Below, one piece after another: positions 56,744-63,740 of a stretch of 64,000 nucleotides of DNA; the stretch's first letter is position 1; the number at the start of each line of letters is the position of its first letter. The notes beneath the pieces were generated by a model. It was given only the letters and a program-made list of their open reading frames with translations. It had not been told where the DNA came from and made no database searches. Location: the NCBI RefSeq assembly GCF_002797495.1, contig NZ_PGEZ01000001.1, forward strand, positions 2,965,215-3,029,214, given 5' to 3'. Made by a program: the position numbers and the translations under genes. The stretch comes from Mumia flava. GTDB taxonomy: Bacteria; Actinomycetota; Actinomycetes; Propionibacteriales; Nocardioidaceae.

Positions 56744-57261
56744 GCGAGCGGGACTTGACGATCGCTGAGATGCGGGAGTTCGCCATCAGGGTTCGCGACG
56801 CTACTGCGCTGCGCGACGTGCGGCTTGAGTCCATGACCTGCTCCTCGCGTCAGCCGATCCTCGATGTCCCAATGTCGGTAGACACCGACGTTGCCGTCTC
56901 CGTTCGTCGGGAGAGTGACCAGGCCCTGGCTGCCCGCTCGCGCTACAACGTCGTCGCGAAAGACGAAGGCGATGAGGAGGCTTGGTCCGCATCCTTCGTT
57001 GTGCTGGGGGAGTTTCACTCAGTTAGCGACGACCCGCTGCCCGACTGGGGAGGCGACGCCCAGGCGTCCTTTGGGCTCCTGGTGAGTGCCATGGCACTGC
57101 ACCCGTTTGCGCGCGAGCTTGCCCAGTCGCTCTCGGCGCGGATGGGCTACCCATCGTTCACCCTTGACTTGCTTCCGTCGCTTGCCGAGGAGCCGCCGGA
57201 CAGGGTGGTCACCGTCACGGTTGAGGACGATTCCGAGATGCTCGGCGAGGGGAACCGATGA
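56740..57261 (+). CDS. SecB-like chaperone of the TAC system
   Basis: 173 residues from GTG 56740, close to Rv1957 (181). The SecB pattern is seen: DVRLESMTCSSR, the beta-strand series VAVSVRRESDQALAARSRYNVV and ASFVVLGEFHSVS, and the C-terminal LHPFARELAQSLSARMGYPSFTLDLL, which lines up with SecB FPYARE...PQLNLAPVNF. SecB homologues in TAC operons fold and protect the antitoxin and so gate toxin activity. The order toxin-antitoxin-chaperone is that of Rv1955-Rv1957. Confidence 0.8.
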   Translation: MSERDLTIAEMREFAIRVRDATALRDVRLESMTCSSRQPILDVPMSVDTDVAVSVRRESDQALAARSRYNVVAKDEGDEEAWSASFVVLGEFHSVSDDPLPDWGGDAQASFGLLVSAMALHPFARELAQSLSARMGYPSFTLDLLPSLAEEPPDRVVTVTVEDDSEMLGEGNR

Positions 57262-57413
57262 CCAGCGCGCATCCCTCTCGCTCCTGGCGCGGCTGCGCGA
57301 TGTGCAAGCCGCAGAAGCGACGCGGACAGGGCCGACGCCAGCGTGACCCGATCGCCGTACAGCGCAAGCTCGGCAAACGCCGGCGGTACACCCGCACCGA
57401 CGTCGGGGATTGA
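57258..57413 (+). CDS. 51-residue basic protein, fourth gene of the TAC operon
   Basis: A short frame that begins in the chaperone stop (ATGA). It is strongly basic with a single CxxC (CAMC) in SRSWRGCAMCKPQKRRGQGR and a VQRKLGKRRRYTRTDVGD end. It is probably nucleic-acid or ribosome binding by charge. No family is recognised. Coupling to the TAC genes suggests joint expression. Confidence 0.5.
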   Translation: MTSAHPSRSWRGCAMCKPQKRRGQGRRQRDPIAVQRKLGKRRRYTRTDVGD

Positions 57414-57414
57414 A

Positions 57415-57558
57415 CTAGACGGGCTCGCGGTAGCCGCAGCGTTGGTCCGTGCAGAGACGCTCTCGGTCGGGCTCGCCGCGACCGACAAGTCGGCGAGGTC
57501 GCCTTCCTTGCCGCTCGACCATCGGTGCGCCGCACTTCGGACACGCTTCCGTTGCCAT
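57415..57558 (-). CDS. 47-residue zinc-ribbon protein
   Basis: The frame runs from ATG 57558 to TAG 57415. CPKCGAPMVERQGRR and RERLCTDQRCGYREP give two Cys pairs 30 residues apart, a classic zinc-ribbon layout as in topoisomerase or rubredoxin-like small proteins. It fills the gap between the plus-strand cargo genes. Confidence 0.5.
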   Translation of the reverse strand: MATEACPKCGAPMVERQGRRPRRLVGRGEPDRERLCTDQRCGYREPV

Positions 57559-57605
57559 GAGAACTACCTACCACGCGCATCGTGCAATCTGACAGGGTTG
57601 CGCTC

Positions 57606-58298
57606 GTGGATTGGTCTGCACTGTGGAACGGCACCCTCGACTTCCTGTCCGTCGCGGCCTGGCCGATCGTCGCGTGCGTCGCGCTGTTCATGTTCCGCAA
57701 GCGGATACGTGATGTCACGTCTATCAACGCTGGCGGCCTCGGCCTCGAACTGGAGCCTCCAACGCTGGCGGGCGTTGAAGCGGAGTTCTCCGAGTCAGTC
57801 GCACCTGCGTTCACGCCGGTCCTCGACGAGCCTCCCGAGCCAGGCGCCCCCACCGCACCCGAAGCGCGCGATCCGGCGCTGCCCGACAGCAAAGCGGACG
57901 TCGAGGTTGTAATCCGAGCGGCGGCTCGGGCGGGGTACATGGTCGCCGCGACAGAGCAGTTCAAGTCGATCCCCGAGCCAGAGGTCGAGTGGACAGACGA
58001 AGGCCCGCGAATCGCGTACTGGAAGGGAACCAGCGAGCCGGCGCCTGCGACGGTTACGCCGGCGGACGTTGCGACGCCTCCCCAGCCGCAGCGGACACTG
58101 AGCGCGCTGGAGCGGATCGCTCGGCTAGCACCTGCGAAGTCTGCAAAGCAGCAACTGGAAGATGAGATCCGCGAGCAGATCAAGCGGCAACCTTCGCACA
58201 TGACCGAGTCCGGCCAAGACTCTCCGCTCGTCCGCCGGCTGCGGATGCAGCTCACACACATCGATCCGAACTCCCCGTACGCCTACAAGAAGCCGTGA
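57606..58298 (+). CDS. Element cargo protein with a single N-terminal TM
   Basis: 230 residues from GTG 57606 (GTG 57582 is possible). A TM helix (about 10-29: LDFLSVAAWPIVACVALFMF) ends in the positive FRKRIRD, so the rest is cytoplasmic. A Pro/Glu-rich linker follows, then a charged C-terminal region. It is not recognised. The context (between TAC operon and attR) suggests cargo rather than phage structure. Confidence 0.6.
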   Translation: MDWSALWNGTLDFLSVAAWPIVACVALFMFRKRIRDVTSINAGGLGLELEPPTLAGVEAEFSESVAPAFTPVLDEPPEPGAPTAPEARDPALPDSKADVEVVIRAAARAGYMVAATEQFKSIPEPEVEWTDEGPRIAYWKGTSEPAPATVTPADVATPPQPQRTLSALERIARLAPAKSAKQQLEDEIREQIKRQPSHMTESGQDSPLVRRLRMQLTHIDPNSPYAYKKP

Positions 58299-58390
58299 GC
58301 GGACGAGTAAGGATTCCGCGAACGGGTTCCGCGAGACTTCATCCGTCATGGTGGGCACCGTAGCGTGACAGCGCGCCCCTCCCGCCGGCC

Positions 58391-58582
58391 TTAGCGCGAG
58401 CTGCTGAACCGACCCAACCAGTACAGGGCGACAAGCCCACCGATCGCAAGGGGGATCGCAGCGAGCAGGTTGCCGTCGACTAGTGCCTCCCAGAACCACA
58501 CGTAGCCAAGCACGGCACCAGCGCCCAGGCCGATGAGGATGACCGCGCTGCCTACGGCGCGCGAAATGTCGTCCTTCTCCAT
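58391..58582 (-). CDS. Small two-helix membrane protein
   Basis: 63 residues from ATG 58582: EKDDISRAVGSAVILIGLGAGAVLGYVWFWEALVDGNLLAAIPLAIGGLVALYWLGRF. Two TM helices are joined by a short acidic loop. The size would suit a holin or an immunity/exclusion protein, but no lysin is next to it and no family is recognised. Confidence 0.55.
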   Translation of the reverse strand: MEKDDISRAVGSAVILIGLGAGAVLGYVWFWEALVDGNLLAAIPLAIGGLVALYWLGRFSSSR

Positions 58583-58923
58583 GCCGGTCAATCGTGCTCC
58601 TTCAGACAGGCTGCCGCAGCGGTTTGCACAGTCGTCCGGAAAGCCAGCGGACCACCCGGGGGTGGGCAGGCCTCTTGGACCCCCCCAAACGGCCGACCCC
58701 GCCTCGTCCACCCAGGCAGCACCTCGAGCCCGCCGCCGGACGGCGACAGGCTGGCACCTCAGACCCCACCCGACGTTCTGCAGCTCGACGAGGGGGCGCA
58801 CGTGGCCGGTTCCACGCGCTGGGGGTCAACACCGGACGCTCTCGTGTTGGTTCGGACGTCCTCGACGGGGGCGAGGGCGTACGGGCGGCTGACGCGCTCT
58901 CAGCGCCGCCCCGGGGGGCCCAA
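58583..58923. other. Non-coding stretch
   Basis: 341 bp between two minus-strand genes. All frames here have shadow-like composition. C-rich and G-rich runs are present (for example near 58680), but no hairpin, repeat or gene stands out. Confidence 0.4.
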
Positions 58924-59115
58924 CTACTGAGTGGTGACGCCCTCGAGCTCGAGGACACGCGCGGCGACCTGCACGCGCTCATCCGTCGCCAGAGCGGCGT
59001 CGATGAGCAGCAGACCGGGCCCGGGGACGAAGATCGACCCCTCGGCGAGGTCGCGGACTTCCCGCACGCGGTAGCCAAGCAGCATGAGGCCGGCGAACGG
59101 CTCCACGTCAGACAC
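58924..59115 (-). CDS. Small right-arm element protein
   Basis: 63 residues from GTG 59115, whose GTGTCTGA overlaps the previous stop; a longer TTG start at 59142 is less likely. SDVEPFAGLMLLGYRVREVRDLAEGSIFVPGPGLLLIDAALATDERVQVAARVLELE resembles the N-terminal part of ImmA-like phage peptidases but has no HExxH. The function is unknown. Confidence 0.45.
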   Translation of the reverse strand: MSDVEPFAGLMLLGYRVREVRDLAEGSIFVPGPGLLLIDAALATDERVQVAARVLELEGVTTQ

Positions 59116-59230
59116 CGCTTCCAGGCGCCGCGAGGCCCGCAAGAGCCGGAAGCACGACGAACACCACGGTGACGGCGCAGGAGCCCGCTGCGAGCCTCAC
59201 GAGGGCGCGCAGGGCCGTTCGGGCTGTCAC
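59108..59230 (-). CDS. 40-residue hydrophobic micro-protein
   Basis: The frame starts in the stop of the DUF6907 gene (GTGA) and ends overlapping the next start. One TM helix (CAVTVVFVVLPALAGLAA) follows a basic N-terminus. Overlaps on both sides support translation. Confidence 0.4.
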   Translation of the reverse strand: MTARTALRALVRLAAGSCAVTVVFVVLPALAGLAAPGSGV

Positions 59231-59673
59231 TGGATGCCTGCGATGTAGGCGGCGGCTCGCACGAGGTCCTCTGCGAGCGCCTGAGCGCCGGACGGCGTGT
59301 AGTAGGCCTCGCCGCCGTCCTCGTGGTCGAGCACGACGCGCGGATCCTCGCTCACGGACTGGTCGAGGACGACCGAGACGACCTCACTGATCTTGTGCTC
59401 GTGCCAGCCGACCTCGCCGGGGTCGCTCGAGAAGCCGTGCGCGGTGCACCACGGGAGCGCCTGCGGGCACGGGCCGGTGCGAGGCGGCAGGGCGTTGTCG
59501 GCGACCGCGAGCCAGAACACATCCGCGGGGATGGTGGTCGGATCGTCGAGGTCGGCGTCCAGAAGCGTCGCGACGATGCCGCCGACGTCGTACAGCTCGG
59601 CGGACGTGCTGAGCGTTTCCGTGACGGTGCGGTACAGCGCTGCGGGGTCGATAGTGTTCTGCGTACGGTTCAC
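59227..59673 (-). CDS. DUF6907-like phage protein
   Basis: 148 residues, GTG start. CPQALPWCTAHGFSSDPGEVGWHEHKISEVVSVVLDQSVSEDPRVVLDHEDGGEAYYTPSGAQALAEDLVRAAAYI matches the DUF6907 pattern (Cys-rich start, His, then a beta domain ending in a TPxxAxxLA helix). DUF6907 proteins are common on actinobacterial plasmids and prophages. It is the first gene of the minus-strand right-arm operon that starts 90 bp from attR. Confidence 0.7.
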   Translation of the reverse strand: MNRTQNTIDPAALYRTVTETLSTSAELYDVGGIVATLLDADLDDPTTIPADVFWLAVADNALPPRTGPCPQALPWCTAHGFSSDPGEVGWHEHKISEVVSVVLDQSVSEDPRVVLDHEDGGEAYYTPSGAQALAEDLVRAAAYIAGIQ

Positions 59674-59762
59674 GGTTGCCTCCGTGGATCGAGGCCCCGC
59701 GGCCGGCGCTCCAACGCCGCCCGGGGCCGTTCTGCCGTTGTGTGTAGTTGGCTTCGCTTTGT

Positions 59763-59768
59763 GCTGCG
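59763..59768. other. attR core
   Basis: GCTGCG, identical to 46298-46303. Joining bases up to 46303 with those from 59769 restores cpaF codons ...Glu-Leu-Arg-Phe-Gly-His... in frame. Confidence 0.85.
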
Positions 59769-59769
59769 C

Positions 59770-60294
59770 TTCGGACACCCGGACTGGGTCGCCCTCCAGA
59801 CCCGACAGGCGGGGCTCGAGGGAACCGGCGAGATCCGGCTCCGCGCACTGGTGAAGGAGGCGCTGCGGATGCGTCCGACCCGGTTGCTGATCGGCGAGGT
59901 GCGTGCGGAGGAGTGCTTCGACCTCCTCCTCGCGCTCAACGCCGGTCTGCCGGGGATGGTCACGCTGCACGCGAGCTCGGCACGCCAGGCGCTGGTCAAG
60001 CTCTGCACCCTCCCGTTGCTGGCCGGCGAGAACATCTCGGCACGCTTCGTGGTCCCGACCGTCGCCTCCTGCGTCGACCTCGTGGTGCAGGTCGGGATGG
60101 ATGCCGAGGGCCGACGGTGCGTCCGTGAGATCGCCGCTCCGAGCGGACGGGTCGAGAACGACGTGATCGAGGCCGAGTCTCTCTACGTGCTCCGCGACGG
60201 GCAGCTGGTCCGCGGTGCGGGCACGCCCACTCGCACCGACCGGTTCACGGCTGCCGGGATCGACGTCCACGCGCTCCTCCAGGCAGGCACCTGA
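59770..60294 (+). pseudogene. cpaF: cpaF (TadA) pilus assembly ATPase, 3' part
   Basis: Residues 235-408 of the split ATPase: FGHPDWVALQTRQAGLEGTGEIRLRALVKEALRMRPTRLLIGEVRAEE with Walker B near 272-278, then VTLHASSARQALVKL (His box) and the C-terminal domain. No start codon or ribosome site suited to separate translation is seen at the junction, so this part is probably silent. Downstream tad genes overlap its stop (TGATG) and would lose both their transcript and translational coupling. Confidence 0.93.
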
Positions 60295-61157
60295 TGGGAA
60301 CGATCGTCGGCCTGGTGATGGGGATCGGGCTGCTGCTGACCTGGTCCGGGTTGACGACAGCCGACGCTCGCCGCTCCCGCCGCGCTGGACGCGGGCCGTC
60401 CTCCGCGCTCACCGGTCTTCTGATCCGTGCCGGGGTCGAGTCCGTCCGTCCACGAGGGCTCGTGCTCGTCTGCATCGCGTGCGCGACGCTCGGCGCCCTC
60501 GTCGCACTCGTCGTGTCGGCCGTCCCCGCGATCGCGCTGATCGGCGGGCTCGCTGCTGGCTGGACTCCGGTCGTCGTTCTGCGGGCTCGAGCGCATCGCA
60601 TCGCCGAGGAGCGCGCAGCCTGCTGGCCCGAGGCCGTCGATCACCTGGCCTCGGGCGTACGGGCGGGTCTGTCGCTCCCCGAGGCGATCGCGGCGGTCGG
60701 GGAACGCGGCCCGGAGCCGCTGCGCGAGCCGTTCGCCGTGTTCGCGCGGGACTACCAGCGCAGCGGTCGGTTCCACGACTGCCTGGACGCGTTGAAGGAG
60801 CGCCTCGCGGACCCGGTCGGGGACCGGCTCGCCGAGGCGCTGAGGGTCGCGCGCGATGTCGGTGGCGGCGACCTCGGGCGGATGCTGCGAACGCTGTCCG
60901 CCTTCCTCCGCGACGAGGCCCGGACGCGTGGCGAGCTGGTCGCGCGGCAGTCCTGGACGGTCAACGGGGCCCGCCTCGCGGTCAGCGCGCCGTGGATCGT
61001 GCTGGCGCTGATGTCGTTGCGTCGGGACGCGATCAGCGCGTTCGGCACGTCCGAGGGCCTGGTCGTCCTGCTCGGTGGCCTGGCCGCGTGCGTCGTCGCG
61101 TACCGGCTGATGCTGCGGATCGGTCGCCTGCCCCGCGAACCGAGGGTGCTGCGGTGA
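60294..61157 (+). CDS. tadB: TadB-like type II/IV secretion F-domain membrane protein
   Basis: 287 residues. TM helices near 1-20 and 55-90 precede the T2SSF domain (about 105-230: WPEAVDHLASGVRAGLSLPEAIAAVGERGPEPLREPF, LAEALRVARDVGGGDLGRMLRTLSAFLRDE), and the C-terminal TMs are at about 230-275. With TadC it forms the platform on which the CpaF ATPase works. It is coupled to cpaF and tadC by overlaps. Confidence 0.9.
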   Translation: MGTIVGLVMGIGLLLTWSGLTTADARRSRRAGRGPSSALTGLLIRAGVESVRPRGLVLVCIACATLGALVALVVSAVPAIALIGGLAAGWTPVVVLRARAHRIAEERAACWPEAVDHLASGVRAGLSLPEAIAAVGERGPEPLREPFAVFARDYQRSGRFHDCLDALKERLADPVGDRLAEALRVARDVGGGDLGRMLRTLSAFLRDEARTRGELVARQSWTVNGARLAVSAPWIVLALMSLRRDAISAFGTSEGLVVLLGGLAACVVAYRLMLRIGRLPREPRVLR

Positions 61158-62080
61158 GCGCCGCGCTGGGCGGCCTCGCCGGCGCCCTCGCAGCGCTCGG
61201 TCTGCTGCGGCTCGTCGGCGTCCTCCGGCTACGCCGCCGCCCGTCGCTCCTGGCGCGGGTCGCGCCGTACGTCCACGACGTCTCGCTGGGTCCGCGTGCG
61301 GGCGTCCCGGCGCCGGTCGGCGGGGCCGGCTGGGCCGTCTTCGGACCGCTGCTCGAGCGGGCCGCCGAGGTCGTCGAGCGCCTCGTCGGGGGTACGGCCT
61401 CGGTCCGAAGACGTCTGCAGCGGCTCGGTGCGCCTGCGGACCTCGAGGCGTTCCGGATCAGCCAGGTCGCCTGGGGTGCCGGTGCGTTCGCCGCGGCGTC
61501 CATCCTCCTGCTGGCATGGGGCTCGCTCGTCGGTGTGCAGCCGCTCGCTGCGGTCCTCCTCTGTGCGACGGCGGGCGTCAGCGGCGTCCTCGCGCGCGAT
61601 CTCGCGCTGACGCGCGCGGTCCGTCGTCGGGAGGAGCGCATCGTCCAGGAGTTCCCGACGCTCGCGGACCTGCTCGCGCTCGCCGTCGCCGCAGGGGAGG
61701 GACCGGTCTCTGCGCTCGAGCGCGCGGGCCGTTCCGGCACCGGCGCGATGTCCCAGGAGCTCCGCACGCTCGTCGGCCAGGTCCGGACCGGGACTCCGCT
61801 CAACGTGGCGCTCGACGACCTCGCCGCACGGACCGGCGTGATCCCGGTGGCACGGTTCGCCGAGGCTCTCGCCGTCGCGGTCGAGCGTGGTACGCCGCTC
61901 GTCGACGTCCTTCACGCGCAGGCGGCCGACGTACGCGATGCGGGGAGGCGAGCACTGGTCGAGTCCGGCGCCCGTCGGGAGGTGCTGATGCTCGTCCCGG
62001 TCGTCTTCCTCGTCCTCCCCGTGACCGTGATCTTCGCCTTCTATCCCGGCCTCGTGACCATCACGGTCGGCGGACCGTGA
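61154..62080 (+). CDS. tadC: TadC-like T2SSF membrane protein
   Basis: 308 residues from GTG 61154 (overlaps the tadB stop). An N-terminal TM, then two TMs at about 105-150, then the T2SSF domain (EFPTLADLLALAVAAGEGPVSALERAGRSGTGAMSQELRTLVGQVRTGTPLNVALDDLAARTGV) and a C-terminal TM (VLMLVPVVFLVLPVTVIFAFYPGL). It is the partner of TadB in the pilus platform. Confidence 0.9.
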   Translation: MSAALGGLAGALAALGLLRLVGVLRLRRRPSLLARVAPYVHDVSLGPRAGVPAPVGGAGWAVFGPLLERAAEVVERLVGGTASVRRRLQRLGAPADLEAFRISQVAWGAGAFAAASILLLAWGSLVGVQPLAAVLLCATAGVSGVLARDLALTRAVRRREERIVQEFPTLADLLALAVAAGEGPVSALERAGRSGTGAMSQELRTLVGQVRTGTPLNVALDDLAARTGVIPVARFAEALAVAVERGTPLVDVLHAQAADVRDAGRRALVESGARREVLMLVPVVFLVLPVTVIFAFYPGLVTITVGGP

Positions 62081-62160
62081 TCCGGCGCGCGCCGTGCCCC
62101 GGGGTGCAGACCGCGCGCCCCACCCCAGTCCCTCGACGCCCACCACCCGAAGGAGATCCC

Positions 62161-62355
62161 ATGTCCCGCTTCCTCGGCCGGCGCCGCTCGACGGCGCAAC
62201 CCGACCGATCGCGCCGGCGCGACGAGAGAGGAGACGTCCCCGGCTGGGTCATGATCACGGTCATGTCGGCGGGGATCGTCGCCGCCCTCACCGCCGTCGC
62301 GGGCCCTCGGCTGCAGAGCATGCTGGAGGCAGCGCTGGCCTCGGTGGGCGGTTGA
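62161..62355 (+). CDS. Small Flp-like pilin
   Basis: 64 residues: a basic N-terminus ending ERGDVPG, then one hydrophobic helix WVMITVMSAGIVAALTAVAGPRLQSMLEAAL. Size and position (after tadC, before TadE-like genes) are those of a Flp/Tad major pilin. The helix start deviates from the classical G/xxxxEY Flp site, so cleavage by a prepilin peptidase is uncertain. No peptidase gene is in the window. Confidence 0.72.
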   Translation: MSRFLGRRRSTAQPDRSRRRDERGDVPGWVMITVMSAGIVAALTAVAGPRLQSMLEAALASVGG

Positions 62356-62744
62356 CACGACGGCGGCGGGCGGGTGACCGCGGCTCGGCGGTCGCGGACT
62401 ACTGCCTGGTGATGGTTCTGCTCGTGCCGCTGGTCCTCGGTGTCCTCCAGGTCGGGTTCGTGCTCCATGTCAGGAACACCCTGACGGCCGCGGCGGCCGA
62501 CGGAGCGCGGGTCGCGGCGCGGGCGGACGGCAGTGCGGACAGCGGCGCCGATCGCACCCGCGAGGCGATCAGCCGAGCGCTCTCCCCCCGGCACGCTCGT
62601 CAGGTCACGGTCACGACCGAGAAGGTGGCGGGTCAGCCGGTCGTCGTCGTCCGGGCGGAGTCGACCGTGCCGGCCCTGGGAGTGTTCGGCCCTCAGATGG
62701 ACGTGTCCGGCACGGGTCGAGCGATCCTGGAGCCGAGGCTGTGA
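62352..62744 (+). CDS. TadE-like minor pilin
   Basis: 130 residues, TTG start overlapping the pilin stop (TTGA). AGDRGSAVADYCLVMVLLVPLVLGVLQVGFVLHVRNTLTAAAADGARVAA is a TadE signature with the N-terminal TM; the rest is exported. It is a pseudopilin-like subunit of the Tad pilus. Confidence 0.85.
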   Translation: MTRRRRAGDRGSAVADYCLVMVLLVPLVLGVLQVGFVLHVRNTLTAAAADGARVAARADGSADSGADRTREAISRALSPRHARQVTVTTEKVAGQPVVVVRAESTVPALGVFGPQMDVSGTGRAILEPRL

Positions 62745-63211
62745 ACCTCCGACCAGCACCCCGGGCCGATCCCGGGCTCTCAGCACGGCGCAGCGCCGAC
62801 CAGGGCAGCGCGGTGGTGGAGACCGTCTGGCTCGGCCTCGTCCTCCTGGTTCCGCTCGTGTACGTGATCCTCGCCGTCGCCGAGGTCCAGTCGGCCGCCT
62901 ACGGCGCGAGCGCCGCGGCTCGATCCGCGGGCCGCGCCTACGTCCTCGCACCGGACGTGGCGAGCGCCGGCGAGCGCGCCCGCGCAGCTGCGCGTCTCAG
63001 CCTCGCGGATCACGGCATCGTCGAGGCGACGACCGATCTCACGTGTACCGGAGGTCCGTGCCTGAGTCCCGGGTCGTCGGTCGATGTCACGGTGACGACG
63101 TCGGTGGACCTTCCGTTCATCCCGGACGTGCTCGGCGGGGCCAGGGGCGCCGTCACCGTGCGCGGCGAGCACACCGTGCCGTACGGCCGCTTCCGGGAGG
63201 ACCGCTCGTGA
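62741..63211 (+). CDS. Second TadE-like pilus protein
   Basis: 156 residues, GTG start overlapping the previous stop. ADQGSAVVETVWLGLVLLVPLVYVILAVAEVQSAAYGASAAARSAGRAY is the TadE-type N-terminal TM with its Glu, followed by an exported domain with a single Cys pair (CTGGPC). Confidence 0.82.
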   Translation: MNLRPAPRADPGLSARRSADQGSAVVETVWLGLVLLVPLVYVILAVAEVQSAAYGASAAARSAGRAYVLAPDVASAGERARAAARLSLADHGIVEATTDLTCTGGPCLSPGSSVDVTVTTSVDLPFIPDVLGGARGAVTVRGEHTVPYGRFREDRS

Positions 63212-63639
63212 AGGAGGACGCTGCGACCGGGGCCGGAGACCAGACCGGCCAGATCAGCGTGACGATCATCGGCTTCGCGCTGGTCGTCGGACTCATGGTG
63301 GCGGCGGTCGTCGACGCAACGGCCCTGTACCTCGAGCACCGCCGCCTGGCGGATCTCGCGGACGGCGCCGCCCTCGCTGCCTCCGAGGGTGTGCAACGGG
63401 ACCGCCTGTACGGGCAGCTGGGCGGGACGGCACCGCTCGATGCCAACGCCGCGCGCCGCGACGTGGCGCGGTACTTCGCGGAAGCGAGCGTCAGCGACGT
63501 CCGCTGGCGGATCGCACAGGCCGGCGCCGGGGTGCGCGTCGAGCTCGTACGAACGGTCGCACTGCCGATCGTGCCGCCGGGATGGGACTCAGCGGTCACG
63601 GTACGCAGCGACGCGGGGGTCGTCCTGAGGACCGAATAG
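63208..63639 (+). CDS. TadG-like (Flp pilus assembly) protein
   Basis: 143 residues, GTG start overlapping the previous stop. The N-terminal TM GQISVTIIGFALVVGLMVAAVVDATALYLEHRRLADLADGAALAASEG is typical of the TadG N-terminal domain. It is shorter than most TadG proteins and has no von Willebrand domain. It is the last gene of the operon. Confidence 0.78.
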   Translation: MKEDAATGAGDQTGQISVTIIGFALVVGLMVAAVVDATALYLEHRRLADLADGAALAASEGVQRDRLYGQLGGTAPLDANAARRDVARYFAEASVSDVRWRIAQAGAGVRVELVRTVALPIVPPGWDSAVTVRSDAGVVLRTE

Positions 63640-63711
63640 AGGGCTCTGCACGCGCCTCGCGCGCATCGCCGCAGGTCAGAGGCCTGTTGCGCAGGAAGGG
63701 GGACCCCCCCT

Positions 63712-63740
63712 TTGCGTGCCCTGGGAGCACCCTGTAGTGT
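63712..63740 (+). promoter_or_regulatory. rRNA operon promoter
   Basis: TTGCGT (63712-63717) and TAGTGT (63735-63740) with a 17-bp spacer. It lies upstream of a leader that ends with an rRNA-type motif at the edge of the window. Confidence 0.6.

Larger units (their letters stand above)
46298..59768. mobile_element. 13.46-kb serine-integrase prophage/satellite element in cpaF
   Basis: Bounded by GCTGCG repeats inside cpaF. The left arm carries the integrase and a chain of overlapping early genes. The middle holds a few phage-like genes, of which only the tape-measure protein is clearly structural. The right arm holds a TAC operon, unrecognised membrane proteins and three minus-strand genes ending at attR. 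The size, serine integrase and small early genes recall phiRv1-type elements of mycobacteria. No capsid, portal, protease, large terminase, holin or endolysin gene is recognisable. Cargo at 54.9-58.3 kb has lower GC than the core phage genes. Confidence 0.9.

Noticed and set aside
58391..58582. Holin
   Set aside because: Two-helix topology would fit, but there is no endolysin nearby and no family similarity.
58602..59078. Minus-strand frame of 158 codons in the element's right arm
   Set aside because: Ser/Arg/Pro-rich shadow composition, and it conflicts with the better supported small gene at 58924-59115.
59323..60294. Complete separate cpaF-like gene starting inside the element
   Set aside because: The upstream 140 codons are antisense to the DUF6907 gene and have no pilus ATPase features; homology begins exactly at the attR core.
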